A stretch of 64,000 nt of DNA from Straminergon stramineum (taxonomy: Eukaryota; Streptophyta; Bryopsida; Hypnales; Calliergonaceae). The translations under genes were made by a program, and so were the position numbers. The stretch lies in contig OY987273.1 of the NCBI GenBank assembly GCA_963920665.1, positions 16,556,501 through 16,620,500 of the forward strand, in the 5' to 3' direction. How positions within the stretch are numbered: position 1 is the first letter of the stretch; each line of letters starts with the position of its first letter. The notes beneath the pieces are model-generated. The model saw only the letters and a list, made by a program, of their open reading frames with translations. It was not told where the DNA came from and ran no database searches. Below are positions 35,098 through 47,956 of the stretch, piece by piece.

Positions 35098-38000
35098 CTT
35101 CAAGGGCTATGGGAATATAAGAAAAATGATAACAGATACAGTCGTGGACTTGAAATTATGAAGGTCATCGAAGTGCTGAAGAGTAAATCGGACATATAGA
35201 TGTTGTTCATATTTTAGATATAGAGTCTATACATACATGTAAGCATTGTGCAAATATGCAGTTACTTACAACTCAATGATGGGGTGAATCATACTCACGG
35301 CAGTTATAGGCATTGTCACGATCCTTTTGTGAATAGGAACTCAAAATCCGTACAGGAGTTCTATATGACAATCAAATGTGATTATATATACAAGAGTTTC
35401 TAAAAATAGAGTCACCTTCTGCCACGTTCTTCAGTACTCTTCCATGAGATTAGAGGGGTCTTGCGTGAATTTGTGTGTCAAAATGAGTGCTCCATACATC
35501 TCATTTCATTGGAAATCTCTCATTTTAATGAATATTGTGTTGTCTCTTCCATTATGAACCTTGCACTTTCTTTGGCCTCATTTGTAGTGGATACGTAGAA
35601 GACGATGTGAACCACTATATTAGTTCACTATTTAAAAATCCAAAAATATAAACATTAGGCATGAATTTACAAATTTGGAAGTATTAGTACTCCAGATTAA
35701 GCCATAACCATCAATTAAGGAGTTTTCCGCTAGATAGCAAGGGAAACTTCAAGAGATTATGGCAAGATGCTAGAAAATGCAATTTGGAGAAAATTAGGGG
35801 AAATTCTAGGGAAAAAATGGGGAGTTAAAACTAAAAAGAAATTAAGTAAGATTTGGTAGAGTAACCAAATTAGGCTAACGGTAAAATGATGACAAAAAGA
35901 AAACAAAAAATGAAAATCAAATAATGAGAAGTAGGAAATGAAACTTTAAGTAAAGTAAAAACCACAAAAATTCATACATGTGAAAAACACAAAAAAAGTG
36001 AGTAAACTTAAAACTACTACTAAAACACTAAAATAATGCTAGAACCACTAAAATAGAATTTTACAATAAGTTAGGGGTTTTTACAGTAATTTAGGGGATT
36101 GAATACTAAAACAATGTAATTTACACCAAATTAGCATATTTACAGTGCATTAGTGTAGGATGAAAGTAGTTAAGAAAACTAATCCATTAGCAAGTTTGGA
36201 TATAAACAAAATTAGGGTTTGAAGCCCTTTCACTCTCTCAACTCTCTCTCAATTTTTCCCAACTTTGTGTGCATGTGTGTTTGGAGAGCATCTTGAGTAA
36301 TTATGAACATTTTTAAAGCAAGAGGAGGTAGAGACTAGGAGGGGGGAACCAAGGTAGGAAAATTTGTTGAGTAGGTCACTATTTTTTGAGAAAAAATGGT
36401 GAAGGAATGATGGGAGTGAGGTCAGATGGGAATTGGAGTGGAGGAAATTATGGTTTTGTTGAAATGGGAGGGGATTGCCAACTTTAGTGACTATTTGCAA
36501 AAGATTGAAAGAGCAAAATAGGATGAATTTTTGGGAGGACGGAGAGGGGAAAGTTAGCTTTTCAACAAAACAAATCTCAATTGATTCCAAGTAAGGATTA
36601 GAACGGAGTGGCCGATTTAGTAAGAGGAGGTCAAGTTGCCTCCACCATAGAAGATTGGCGACTTTGGGAGTTTGGCAAAGCGAATCAATGTGAATTTTGG
36701 TAAGAAAAAAGATAGAGAAGTTAACTTTACAATGGGACAAGTCTCGCCCAATTCAGAGTAGGGACAAAGCCAAGGTGATCATTTTAGTGTCACAAGATCT
36801 GCTGCCCATTTCGCGGCAGTTTATTTTGGATATTTCACCTTTTCTTTCTTGTAATTCAACTGAATCTAATTGTTATGTTAATTACAATATGATCTTTTCT
36901 TATCAATCTTGAAGTAATAGTTCGATGGCCATGTGTCATAGCATAGAGCAAGTAAATTCCCTGTTATGCTCACAAAAATCACTCTAGAACATAACTAAGT
37001 GACTCTAAAGATCAAACCCACAAGATTCTGTGAAGTATTTACTTTAATTAAGCAAGTAAGCCTTTCTATCCTCCAAATCTTCCTTTCCGGTCTTAGATCT
37101 ATAACCGAAAGAAAACCAACCACTAGATGATCCTAGACCGGATTACTTCCATCCCAATCCTAGAATTGTCCAGTTTCCATAATTACCCCTATTCTAGGAC
37201 TTTTACCACTTCTGGTCCTAGTACTCCTCTGGACAAATCCGATCCGGATTGCCTGTATATCTCCTATCTCCTATTCCGGTTTAATTTTGCCTTTGTTGGA
37301 TCATCAGAGGGGGCGCCACTTGATTTTGTAAGTGGTAGGCCCACCACTCCTTCCGCGAATTATAGTGGTTGAAGAACCAATTGATCTACCTCTTCCTCTC
37401 CTAAGCTAACTCGGATCTGGTTTGATCCCTCACAATAGCCCAAATAGCAATCTGGTCTGCAGGTCACATAGAAATCCCCCGTACGATCCGTTCTTACTAC
37501 AACGACCTTGATGCCAGATCCTACCCGTGCAAAGTTAGGTGGCTACAAGTATACTTGTTCGTTCCATCATTTACTAGAGCTATTCCGTTTACCAGCAAAG
37601 GTGGTGAGACTTCTCAGAAGATCGAACACTCAACCGGATTTCCCATCCAGGAGTTCTAGCACGACTAAGGATACCCTCCCTATCCGCCTAGCCTAACAGC
37701 GGCTATCTCACCCGAAACTCCCAACTCTAGATACACTGAGGCATTGAAATTTACTCCCATCACTTCTACATCCTGTTTACGTACACTAAGGAGCGGAAAC
37801 TATCACACCAAAGGGAGATATCAAGTCACAAATCTGCCCTACACCTTACTAACTCTACATCATGCAAACTTGCCAAGCTTGGGAGATACACACAAAACAA
37901 GAGCGCATACAAAGGTATAAGGAATTTGCAAAAAGAAGACTCTTAGTACCCTTCGCGGACCTGACTTAAATACAAGTCAAAAAGTACAAGTGGGCGAAAA

Positions 38001-38111
38001 TGCCTGCAAAAGTGCCGCCGCGACTTGGGCCGGACTTTTCGCTTCCTACCTATTCCTAACCGGATCAGAATAAGATCTGATTTCGTTCCTAACCTACCTA
38101 CTATTTACACG
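35098..38111. other. Gene-free region; CCGGAT words from about 37080
   Basis: 35098-36900 is AT-rich, with no convincing gene; the minus-strand frame at 36249-36740 is low in complexity and looks accidental. From about 37080 to 38110 the words CCGGAT, ATCCGG and CCGGTT recur. They return at 40975-41400 on the far side of the minus-strand gene. This suggests subterminal repeats of another element. Confidence 0.45.
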
Positions 38112-39769
38112 CTAAGTGCCCACCCGAGATCCGATGGTGGCACTATCCACTCCCGGCTCCATCTGCTCGAAAATCTCGTTCAAGCTCCGGTTCCGCTCCC
38201 CCTCCTGAGGATTTGGAACTTGTTCGCCTTTTGTTGAGCTTGGGGTTGAATCTAAGTCGATGGCAGTTCCGGGCATATTGGCCTATGTCGCCCTAACCTC
38301 CAATCTCTTGGACTTGGGGGTCGCATCCTTCCCCTCTCCTATAGTTACGTTCAGGAACAAATCCGGGAGAGAAATATCTAAGAGTCGAATCCCGCGAGAA
38401 CAAGTTGCTCCAGACAATATCCGGATACTCTCCTCCATCCAGTCTGCTGCCTTTCACGCCTCCTTCATTGCCGCTTCTACTTGCTCGGCAAAGTCTGTGA
38501 GAATCCTCACCATCCGAGACCCGGATGGTTTCTTCTCATCGTGTATCTTCTCGTCAAACAGCTTCGCCTTGGCTGTGGCCATTCCGGTTTTCTCGAATGT
38601 GGCCTTTCCCCGCTCCACCATCTTCTGAGACTCTTCCGCTGTGGATCGAGTGGCTACAAAGTTGTCCTTGAGGACAAGGAGTTTCGCCTTTGTCCGATCC
38701 AATTTCTCGTGTAGTCTTCAAATTTCCGCCTCTTGTTTCCAGGACTCAACCGGATCGGAAATGCAGTTGGCTACCTTCTCTGGTATCTCTTTGGCTGGTG
38801 CTACTCCCACCAATTTTCCGATCGCGAGCAGGATCTTCTTCTTCAGCTCCCAATCCGCTCTCACATTGCACAAGATCTTGACGAGAGGGTTGAATGGGTC
38901 GTCGGGATCCGATTCTTCCAACATGGTCTTCTCAACTTTCGATTTCTCTTTCGACGTTGAGGTGTCACGAGCGGGTGGCATCCCCTGCTTGTTGGGAGAG
39001 GTCGTCTTCTGTCGCTTGATCAGCGGCAAATCCGGTTCCTCCTCCTCTAACTCACTGTTCTCCTCAGGTTTAGAACCGGATTCCATCTCGTCATCCGTCT
39101 CCGATTCCCCGTACCTCAGGAGAACTTCCTGAGCCTTCCACGCCTTCTCCTCTCTTGCACTCAGGAGTTGGTGGGAATGGTAGAGATGGATAAGGTAGGG
39201 GCACACCGGAGTGGCCCTACTCTTTCCCACTCTACGTACAAGCTGGATGACCCGATCGAAAATGATCCGGGCCTAGTCAACTCTCCGGTCTCCTCTCAAA
39301 GTGCCGAAGATAGTGTTGGCGAGGGAGATGGTCACCCTCGTTGGCTTTTCCGGATGCAGGACCGGAACTAAGAATTGCAGCAGCCGGCGCTGTCGCTCAT
39401 CGATGCAGTCCTCCACCGCGTATCCATAATTCGGATTGACTACACCCTAGAACTTTCCACGGACAAACTCATCCTTTCGGCTCGCCATTCCTAGCCCTCT
39501 TGACCAGAAACTATAGACTGCTCTCCAAACATCCTCCATCCAGAGATGCGGAACCGCTCTCAAAGTATTATCAAACTCATTGGACAGCTTGCCCAAGAGT
39601 TTTCTTACTATTGACTCCTCCCTAAAGCTCCAAGGTTTCTCTACAAACCCTAGTGTCACAACCCTCATCACAAAGCGTGCCCGTGCCACCTTGGTGAACA
39701 AGGGGGACATTGGGGGTGACTCCCCAAGCCTTGCAAGAGATGAGGTGAGGGGGATTAGGAGTCCCGAGC

Positions 39770-39795
39770 GATCAGAGCGATGTAGCGCTCTGATC
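39770..39795 (+). other. Perfect hairpin in solo LTR copy 2
   Basis: Arms GATCAGAGCG and CGCTCTGATC (10 bp, perfect) enclose ATGTAG. It sits at the same place as the hairpin at 13019-13044, after CCCGAGC, but most base pairs differ. Confidence 0.8.
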
Positions 39796-39917
39796 CGAAC
39801 GAATTTGAGGGCGTGTGATACATGCTTGGAAAGTTATTGAGAAGACGCTTCTAGCCGTGCAAAGAACGCGTGATTTGGACTTGCGAGTCAAAAGTTATGG
39901 GCGTTCAAAGTTGGGGG

Positions 39918-39959
39918 TGTCCCGGTCGCGCCGGGAGTGTCCCGGTCGCGCCGGGAGTG
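39918..39959 (+). repeat. 20-bp tandem duplication with palindromic core
   Basis: Two tandem copies of a 20-bp unit contain TCCCGG-TCGCG-CCGGGA. The other LTR has one copy in decayed form (TCCTGG-TGGCG-CCAGGA), again with both arms matched. Confidence 0.75.
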
Positions 39960-40975
39960 TCCCGAATCTTTGGAGGGCGATATCTTTGCGAGTACTTATC
40001 CGAATGGAGAAAGTGAGTATTCCATAGGCATCTACGCGTTGCGTAGATGTCTAAAATGGGGTCGCATGTGCGATTTGGATCCCGGACCGCAAAGTTATGC
40101 CGGGTGGAAGTTCGGGAGTCCCAAACTAATGCGAATCGGGAGAAACGGGGTGGTCTTCCAAAACCAAAGGGTGTTTGGGAGTCCCCCTTGACATACAAAG
40201 GGGGGGGCTGCCAAATCCTGCAGAGAGTACTATGAGGAGGGGTGGTCTCCCTCCTCACTCCCGGATGGTGCCATGGTGAGCCTAAGTGGCCCCGGGTGGT
40301 GAGGTTAGTGTTGGAGCCTCACCACCACTTGTGTGTTACCATGGAGTGCTTGTGCACTCCTTGATACCGGTTGGGTGGTGTCCCACTCCACACTAGGCCA
40401 TGGTGTGAGTCCCGTTTGGTGAGTCCCGATTAGTGAGTCCTAAAATGAGTTGGGTTGGGCCTAGTGGGGAGTTGGGTCCCCTTTTAAGGACGGTTAGCAC
40501 CGGTGGGAGTAGTGCCTCACCGAGTGCTTGGACATCAATGGAAGTTCCGCCCCATGTCATCAAATGACATGCCCGGTGTCTTGTGGGAGTTAAGTATTGG
40601 AAGGAAAGGATTGGGAGTCACGGAGGAATGGGGAACCCCGTGAGTTGAGTTGGAACCTAACATTGTGGGTGCGTGGCATGTGCAGTGTTAGGAGAGTGTG
40701 AACCTTGGTGGCACTAAAGTGTTAAGTGTTTGGAAAGTGAGCTTAAGTTGGTAAGTGTCACTAAAGGGCGTGACACGTAGACAACCCATGGAATTTAAAT
40801 CCTCCATGAGTTGGGACTTGGCTGGTTCAATGGAGGGAACAACCGGAATTACCTTCCGAAGCTTTACCTCCACCGAGGATGCACTAGCCTGTCGGCCTCT
40901 ACTTCTCCTAAGTTGTGGCATGGACACGGACGAGCGCTTTCGGAACCCTTTCCGATTCTACTTCACTCTCTCCTA

Positions 40976-42561
40976 GCCGCACGTTCCATTCTCACTTTCT
41001 TTCTCCGATCTTAACCGGAAATCAAAGCTATAACACTGAACACTTCAACTCTCGCAGCAGACACTGACACAAAAGACTGACACGGAAAGCTAAGTGATAG
41101 GCGCAGATTGCAAACTCAGAGCACAGAGAGTGTTGAGAAACCGAAAATGAAAAAGAGTTTGATCTCAATAGCCTAGCCTTTATATAGCCGTTGGACTCCC
41201 TACCATGTCATCATGACCTATTCCGGATCCAGTTCCTATATGGTATCTAGTTGTTTTCCTATCCGGTCAGACATCCGCTCCTATCCGTTCACTCCCTAGG
41301 ACCGGATTGAGCAAATCCATTCACTATCTCATTTTCCTTCTTTATTCTAGCTCTCGATGGTTCCTTAGCTAAATCCGGATACCTATTTCTAGTTTCCAGT
41401 TAGTTTTAGTAGGTAAACCAAAAAAATTGACAGTTTCACGTCGTCACACCATGCATGCAATGTTCTTGTAGGGTGTGAATGTTCAAAGGGTTTATGAGGA
41501 TTTTTTAGGGTTTTAGGGCAAGGCGGAAGTGTTGCCCAAATTGGGGGTACAATTAGGGTTAGGATATAGATTAGGAAATTGAAGGAAAAAACTAATTGGC
41601 CTAAAAGGAATGTGTGAATATGCTAGGGATGGGATCTATGGAATTAGGGAGGTGTTTGGCATCAATTTAGGAAGTGAGTTAGGAATTGGGGTGGTTGTAA
41701 TGTGCTGGAATTTAATTTCCGGACACCAAATTGACCCATTTGGTGCCCCAATGGCTAATTTTAGGCAAAATTGGGCCTAGTAGGTTGCCCTAACCTCCTA
41801 AAGTAGGTACTAGGGTCATTGGAGGATTTTAAGGTGCATATTAAGGTGGTGTAAGGGTGTTGCCTCCATTTCACTTAAAGTAGTTTCATGTTAAAAAATT
41901 GATAAAAAAGCATTTAGGAGTTCATTGCTTGGAAGGCAATTTAGGTAGAGGTCCCATACACTCTCCACTAGCCAACTCTAATGGGTTTCTTTGCCTTGCA
42001 ATTAAAAAGCCCCATAGACGATTGCCCCATAACAATAACCACATGCAAATTCCCCCTCCAACAATTGTACATCACATAAGAGAGGGGGACGCACCATTGG
42101 CATAGGGACAAGCCCACATAGAGGAATAGAGAGTTGGAAGGTTTTCTCTCATTTCATTCTCAAAGCATTGAGTGTTGCAATGGAGTCTACCTTTTGAAAC
42201 CTACGTCGGTTGTCCTCCAAGAGTTCTTTCTCCTCATCATCAACCACATCCTCTTCTATGAAATGCTCTTCTTCATCCACTCTGATTTTGAGTTGCATGG
42301 TGTCATCAGTCCCTAGAGTCTCTAGGATCCTATCTTCCTATGTTTCATTGATAGGCGAAACATCCATTTGCGAAGCAAATTTAAGACAAGCAAGGAAACA
42401 AATTTAAATGGGGGAATGAACCCAAGTAAACATAGCTTATGAGTAGAGCAACAAAAAATACACTTTCCACCTTGTTGAAATGCCACACACAGTTGAATTG
42501 AAGGAAATGTATACATGGCCAAAAATAGTGCATTCTTTAGCCACTACATAACCCTTACTAT
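40976..42561. other. Gene-free region with CCGGAT words, then plain sequence
   Basis: At 40976-41400 the words CCGGAT and ATCCGG recur (for example TTCCGGATCCAG and AAATCCGGATACC). From about 41410 to 42561 I see no gene and no marked repeat; TTAGGGTTTTAGGG at 41503-41520 is telomere-like. Confidence 0.45.
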
Positions 42562-42861
42562 CACAAGAAGAAATTACTTTTTTTTTAATGTCAGGCCTTG
42601 ACATGCTCCTGTCTAAGGCTAGACATTTCATGTCCAACTTGGTGTCTACATGTCTTCTTGTGCATCTCTACGTCTACTAGGGGTTGAAGTGGATGTTGGA
42701 GATGAAAAAAGTAAAATTCACCTGAAAAAACACGATGGTGTTGCTATTTGCATCCACTTTGACGTTGAGATGGTGCCTGACATCATCATGATCAAATGGT
42801 TGTTTGAAAAAACAATATTTGACACGTCAACAGTGGGGACCCACTTTGACCATGGGTAATT

Positions 42862-43712
42862 TTCATTTACATTATTATATTTTTAAATAACAACGTTGCC
42901 CACTTGAAAAAAGAGTTGGGCAGCATTTTTTGGGCAGGGTATGTTAAAAAGTGATGACATGGTCCAAAGCTGACATGGCAAATAAGATGCTGATGTGGCA
43001 GAGACTGCCATGTCAACAATTTCTTAGTTTAACCATTCTGATGGCCTTCTCTGGAATGCCATGAGCAACTTTAAGACATCCCAAAAGACATCCATGTAGA
43101 CGTTTAATGTTGTAAATGATGTCTCAGAGGACCTATTGGTGTTAAGGGTGATCTTCCTATTAATATTCGGGTGTTTACATTGAGGCGCATGAGACAAGAG
43201 GATGTTGATGATAAGATTAGGATAAGGCAATACGGACATTCTCTAAGACATTCAATGGGGCATGGTAGTCTTCATTGTCTTACACATGTGCACTTCAACA
43301 TAAGGTATATTTGTCTAAGATGACATGCATTGAATTCACAAGAATTTAGCTTATGCAATGTCTAAAGCATAAAACTTTACTATGATGTTTAGGGTGTTCA
43401 CCATGGAAGATGATTTCCAACTATAAATGTCCATAGGGGAAGGTTCATGAGTGCTCTTAATCGTCTGATACAAAAGTTATAAGAACAAGTGGCATGGAGG
43501 AGCATGATGATGTGGGAAACTACAAAGATGTGCATTGCGTAGAGGGTTCACATGAGGCACCTTCAATGCAAATTGGCAATTTCATATGAATGTTTTGGGA
43601 GCACTAAAACATGCACTATGACATACATATCGTCTACAATATTCTCATGATGTTTGCACTGACGGCTATGTGTTAGGCGACCCTATGCTACGTGTACAAG
43701 GGACAATGTCAA
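42862..43712. other. Left subterminal region of the CACTA element
   Basis: It is rich in GACATG, GTCTAAGA and GATGTGGCAG-type words; no gene is seen. The open frame at 42650-42859 overlaps the same repeats and is not taken as a gene. Confidence 0.5.
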
Positions 43713-44308
43713 TCAAGCTTCATCATCGGACACAACATTGTTTCCAAGGATGTCTCTAACGTCTTCTTCGACATCCATGGGATGTCTAATAGGGTTTGAT
43801 TCAGCTGCCACTAGCTTCAAGCCAGTAAAGTCACCATCATTTCGCAATTGTAGAATGTTTGGAGTATCTTCATCAAAGTGGATTGCTCCACGTCTTCCTA
43901 TAACAAGAGTTCGGCACACTACTTTCCACCCTCGTCGATGCCGGTCATCTGAGAAAAAACTTGCTGGCAATGAAGTGGAAAGGCAAATGAATTAGGATGG
44001 ACTTGCCCGTCCATGTTATTGAAGTTTGCCATACTAAAGCCATATTGGTCCCGTTCAATACTTGGAAAACGAGCGTCTCGAGTCCCACGCACCCAATCGC
44101 AAACCAGAATGGTAACACAATGATTTCGGTAATCTAAAACCAATATTTCCTCAATGTATCCTACATACTCTTGTGAAACTTCACGAGGCCTCCTATTCAA
44201 TAGACCCCAACGACATTGTTGGCGAAAAGATGCAACAACACATGAATCTTGTGTAACAAGACCACCTTCCGCACTATGGACACGCACATGCATACCTTGA
44301 CAATACAT
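43713..44308 (-). pseudogene. DUF4216 part of the CACTA transposase
   Basis: Two overlapping minus frames (44308-43919, then 43970-43713) together show a DUF4216 domain: VYIEEILVLDY-like text (YVGYIEEILVLDYRNH), VTILVCDWVRGTRD, YGFSMANFNN, FAFPLHCQQVFSQM, then GWKVVCRT. This domain sits at the C-terminal side of Tnp2 proteins in CACTA elements. A frame change near 43950 breaks it. The tail is acidic (EEDVRDILGNNVVSDDEA). An intron of about 0.5 kb, with donor GTAAGT at 44857-44852, probably separates it from the upstream exon. Confidence 0.75.
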
Positions 44309-44857
44309 TTGACGATGTGATGTTGCATTTCATTGAGGGGGTTGTGAGTACTACAACACATCTAGTTCAGCATGACGTTTAGAACTCTATGCTTCTTTCA
44401 CGGTAGATGTCAACCATTGCGTGAAAGGGGGGAAGTGACTCAATTCTTGAGGATACTGGACAGTTCTCCGAGGATGTGAACGCCTTGAACGTCGACGAAA
44501 CTCTTCGCGCTACTCCCATCTTTGACTCCTTGCCTCAGTGTACTCCCTATTCATGGAATCAACCCTCTACATATTTTAAAAAGATCTCCAATATGAAGTG
44601 CAAAGAGTTGGCATATGTTTAGTGAGAAACACCCGCATTCAATCTAAGCTATTTTTCACGCCGTATCCAAGAGCATTGGTAATAAATTCCAAATACTAAT
44701 ATGCAAGACAATGATGAAAGGAATCTAAGATGCCCTAAAATCAGTCAAACATAAGACATTCTTCGAGAAGGCAAAGTATCTTGTCAAACACATGGATAGT
44801 ACAGAGACAACATCACAATTGACACAAGAACATCATTATTGACATTGTTCAACTTAC

Positions 44858-47800
44858 TCGTGCCAAGACTCCAAGCACGCGGTGTTGTCAATGACAAATG
44901 CATGTACCAACAAACGCAATTCATCTGACATGGGGCGCTTCTTTGGTGCCTTGCTCCATATGACCTCATCATTCATGATGGGGTCTTCTTCTGCGTCCCA
45001 TACCCGCTGCTACGTTCCTTGAAAATCTTTCATATACTCCATGCAAAAGCCAAGAGTGTCTTCATTGTGATATCCTTCTACTATGCTGCCTTCTAGTCGA
45101 GCATACGTGCGGACATAATCTTTGAGTGTCTTCATGTACCGTTCTATAGGATACATCCATCTACAATGCACTGGTCCACATACAAATAATTGTTGCACAA
45201 GGTGTAGTGGAAGATGTGTCATGATGTTCAAAAAAGTTGTTGGAAACTCCTTTTCCAACAAGCATATTGCCATGATCACATCATCCATGACGTCATCTTT
45301 GTCTACCTCTCTGATTTCTTTTTCACATAGTCGTTGGAAGACTCTGCTTATTTTTATAATAGCTAGTCTCACGTTCTTGTCCAAGATGTTTCGGATTGCC
45401 ACTGGTAAAATCTGCATGCAACATAAATTACTTCATTAAAGACATGTGGCCTATTATGTGACCTAAATCACCTAATTGAAGGCTTCCACTTCAACCATAG
45501 ACATCTAATAGGAAAGTTTTCACTGAAATGGACAAGCTCTATGTCTATTCAACTAGCGTAGTCAGACACAGTCTATCCAGCTGAGTGTTGTAACAGACAA
45601 CAACACTTCGAACACAGTGTCTACTACAACAGTATTATGGACAAAGCATGCTCTTGGTGAGCCCACTGGTGGATTTTGTAGACATTTTCATTAGTGGATT
45701 CTGTAGACATCATTCACTTATAACAACTATCATGGATTGTGTGGCTCACTTGTTGCATAAGCACATGGTAGTCATGTGTCTTCATGTACTGAAGTCTTCC
45801 ATCTTGGAATCGTTTGTGAATGGACCTGACGTAGTTTGTTGGGGTGCGAATTTTGCATATAATGTCCATGAATTCCGTTCGCTCTTCTAGGGTCATGATG
45901 TAAGGCGCATGGGGCATGTAAAAATCATCTTGTTGACGACGTGGATCTTGTAGCCAAATTTCTTCGCAAATCCCCAACTCTTGTGCATCAACTTGACTTC
46001 CAGGGTTGTCGTTCATAGCAAGAAGCGTCTTCACTATATTCTCGCACAAATTCTTCTCAAAGTGCATGATGTCCAAAATGTGCCGTTCCAGAAGATGCTA
46101 CAGAAGTGGACATCTTCATTGTTAGATACAGAGTACAACTGTGCACACCTATGGCGTCTACAACATTGGAATTTACATCACAAGTGCATCAGCGTACAAC
46201 CTAAGTTATAGAAATTATAAAATGCTCACCTAAAAGTAATCAAGTTTGTATAAAGCACAAAGCCTTTTGACCCTAGTAAAACGAACAGGGTCGTCTGGTC
46301 CATCTTCTTTCCCACCCAAATCCAGATACGATTGCCGCAATGCAGCATATCGGATGACGTCTTCTCTGATCATTTGAGTTGGTCAACCACGATGCTCTAT
46401 GCGACCATTGAACTGAAGATTCCGACAGTATGGATGATTACAACGTAAATACCTGCGTATGCCACCATAAACAATCTTGGACCCTCTTACACTTCGATCT
46501 GCGCGGACATCACCCATCCGCGCCATTCTATAATTTGTCTCAGGTCCACAATCTGGACATCCTCTATAACCCTTGCAACAAAGACCGGAGATGAGGCCGT
46601 ACGCTGGAAAATCAGATATAGTCCACAACAACAACCCACGCATGATGAACTACCTTGAACCTACAGGTTTAGAGAAATCTTGCGCTGCAAACCCTTGCCA
46701 AAGGGCATGTAGCTCCTGAAGTAGTGGTCGTAGAAACACATCCAAGTTCTTCAAAGTTGGGGAATGTTTCCCTGAAATGAGAATGCTTAATGAAATAAAG
46801 AACTTCTTAGTTACAAACCATGGCTCAAAGTTATAAATCAAAATGAGCACGGGCCATGTAGACCAAGTGGTGTTGCTCAATTTGAAAGGGTTCACACCAT
46901 CCAATGCCAGATGTAAATTCCTGTCTTCAACACCAAAGTTGGCAAAGACACGGTCTGAATTGACATGCTTCCAAGCGGGGCTATCCACCATTGAATGCAT
47001 GACACCATCTTCACTAACATGCTTCGTCCAACCGGTCAACATCTGGGCCAACTTTGAAGATCGAAACAAGCGTCTCAACCTTGGAATCAAGGGAAAATGT
47101 CGAATTACTCTCGCTGGTATGGAATTTGAGCCCTCCAACCATCATGATTTTGTGCACTTAGGACAAGTGCTCAGCTTTGCATGCTCCGCCTTGTATAGCA
47201 CACATCCACTTGGGTAAGCGTGGATGTTGTTGTACTCTAGGCCCAACTTCTTCATCATCTTCTTAGCCTCATAATGGCTACTTGGCATGTTATTGCCTTG
47301 TGGTAGCAAGTCCAATGACAAATACTGCAACAATTCATCTGCAAACTTGTTACTCACATGAAAGATTGCACACATATTCATGATGATGATGGTGGCTGAG
47401 AGAATACTACAAGTTGCATCCAGGTACACTAGGGTGGTGGCGTGCTCGTATAGACGTTCCATATTATCCACTCTATCATCTTCTTCATCTGCCTCTATGG
47501 ACTCAAGGATGGGCTCAAACGCCATGGTAGTTGCATGCAATGTGTTGCCACGATCAAAAGCCTCTAAGACTTGCCATTCAACATCATGTCCAACATCCAT
47601 TGCATTGTCTTCGTCATGTGGTACGAAGCCAACATTGTCATCCTCCATTTCATTGTCTTGGATATTGTCTGCAACGCCAATGTTGTTGCCTTCAATATCT
47701 GCGTCATTGTCAATGACATCGTCACTATAAGCTTGGTCTTCTACCCAAATGCCATTATGAGGATAACCATCTGGAGGGTCTCCTCCACCATCGACTTCAT

Positions 47801-47956
47801 AAGGAAGTCATCTTGACCCCTCTCACGAAGATGTTTTCTAATAGTATCTATGGCATGGCGTGGCCCTCCATGACAGGTCCGGCAAGGGCAATGGTAATTC
47901 CGCAAATCCATCTCCGTTGCCACCTTCAACTCTGTTTGAAGGATGAGGTCTGACAC
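44858..47956 (-). pseudogene. Tnp2-type CACTA transposase with DUF4218
   Basis: Blocks in order: an N-terminal finger YHCPCRTC; a frame change near a G run at about 47820; LPQGNNMPSSHYEAKKMM and CPKCTKS; HFPLIPRLRRLF, ADS-like VDSPAWKHV and ALDGVNPF; LLWTISDFPAYG and CKGYRGCPDC; an intron at about 46230-46099; MDIMHFEKNLCENIVKTLL and HVLMQQV; a second intron; then DUF4218 (LPVAIRNILDKNV, FPTTFLNIMTHLPLHLV, GPVHCRWMYPIERYMKTLKD, EGSIVEGY). The frame goes on past TAG at 45010-45012 through QRVWDAEEDP and MSDELRLLVHAFVID to a donor at 44857. Other stops (TGA at about 47142 in CTKS-RWLE context, TAG at about 46650, TGA at about 46383) likewise stand for Arg or Gln. The protein binds and cuts CACTA ends in the nucleus. 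This copy is inactive unless read through. Confidence 0.9.

Larger units (their letters stand above)
39654..40775 (+). mobile_element. Solo LTR, copy 2 (TG...CA, near-perfect 5-bp TSD)
   Basis: It starts TGTCAC and ends GTGACA, 1,122 bp. The flanking 5-mers are CCTAG (39649-39653) and CGTAG (40776-40780), a target duplication with one change. It resembles the LTR at 12895-14212 along its length (for example TTGGGGGTGACT, GGAAGTTC, GCAGAGAGTACTAT and GGCATGTGCAGTG in both). It splits a minus-strand gene whose frame is restored on removal. No internal region is present. Confidence 0.8.
38112..40927 (-). pseudogene. Unidentified element-borne gene, split by a solo LTR
   Basis: The minus frame is open from about 40927 to TAG at 38114-38112, apart from the LTR and in-frame TAG or TGA stops (for example just after 39447, 38718 and 38454), again at places where Gln, Arg or Trp could stand. 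Removing 1,127 bases (LTR plus one target duplication) brings both parts into the same frame across CLGFVEKPW. The N-terminal part is basic (SMPQLRRSRGRQAS). The next block (VEKPWSFREESIVRKLLGKL, and later CPYLIHLYHS) vaguely recalls proteins annotated as putative plant transposon protein, but I am not sure. An acidic stretch (ELEEEEPDLPL) and a basic stretch follow, then a coiled coil. A TATA-like TATATAA on the minus strand near 41190-41197 may be the promoter. Confidence 0.45.

Noticed and set aside
36249..36740. 163-codon minus-strand frame
   Set aside because: Its composition is Ser/Leu/Phe-biased without any domain, and the plus strand holds G/A-rich simple sequence that leaves the opposite strand open by chance.
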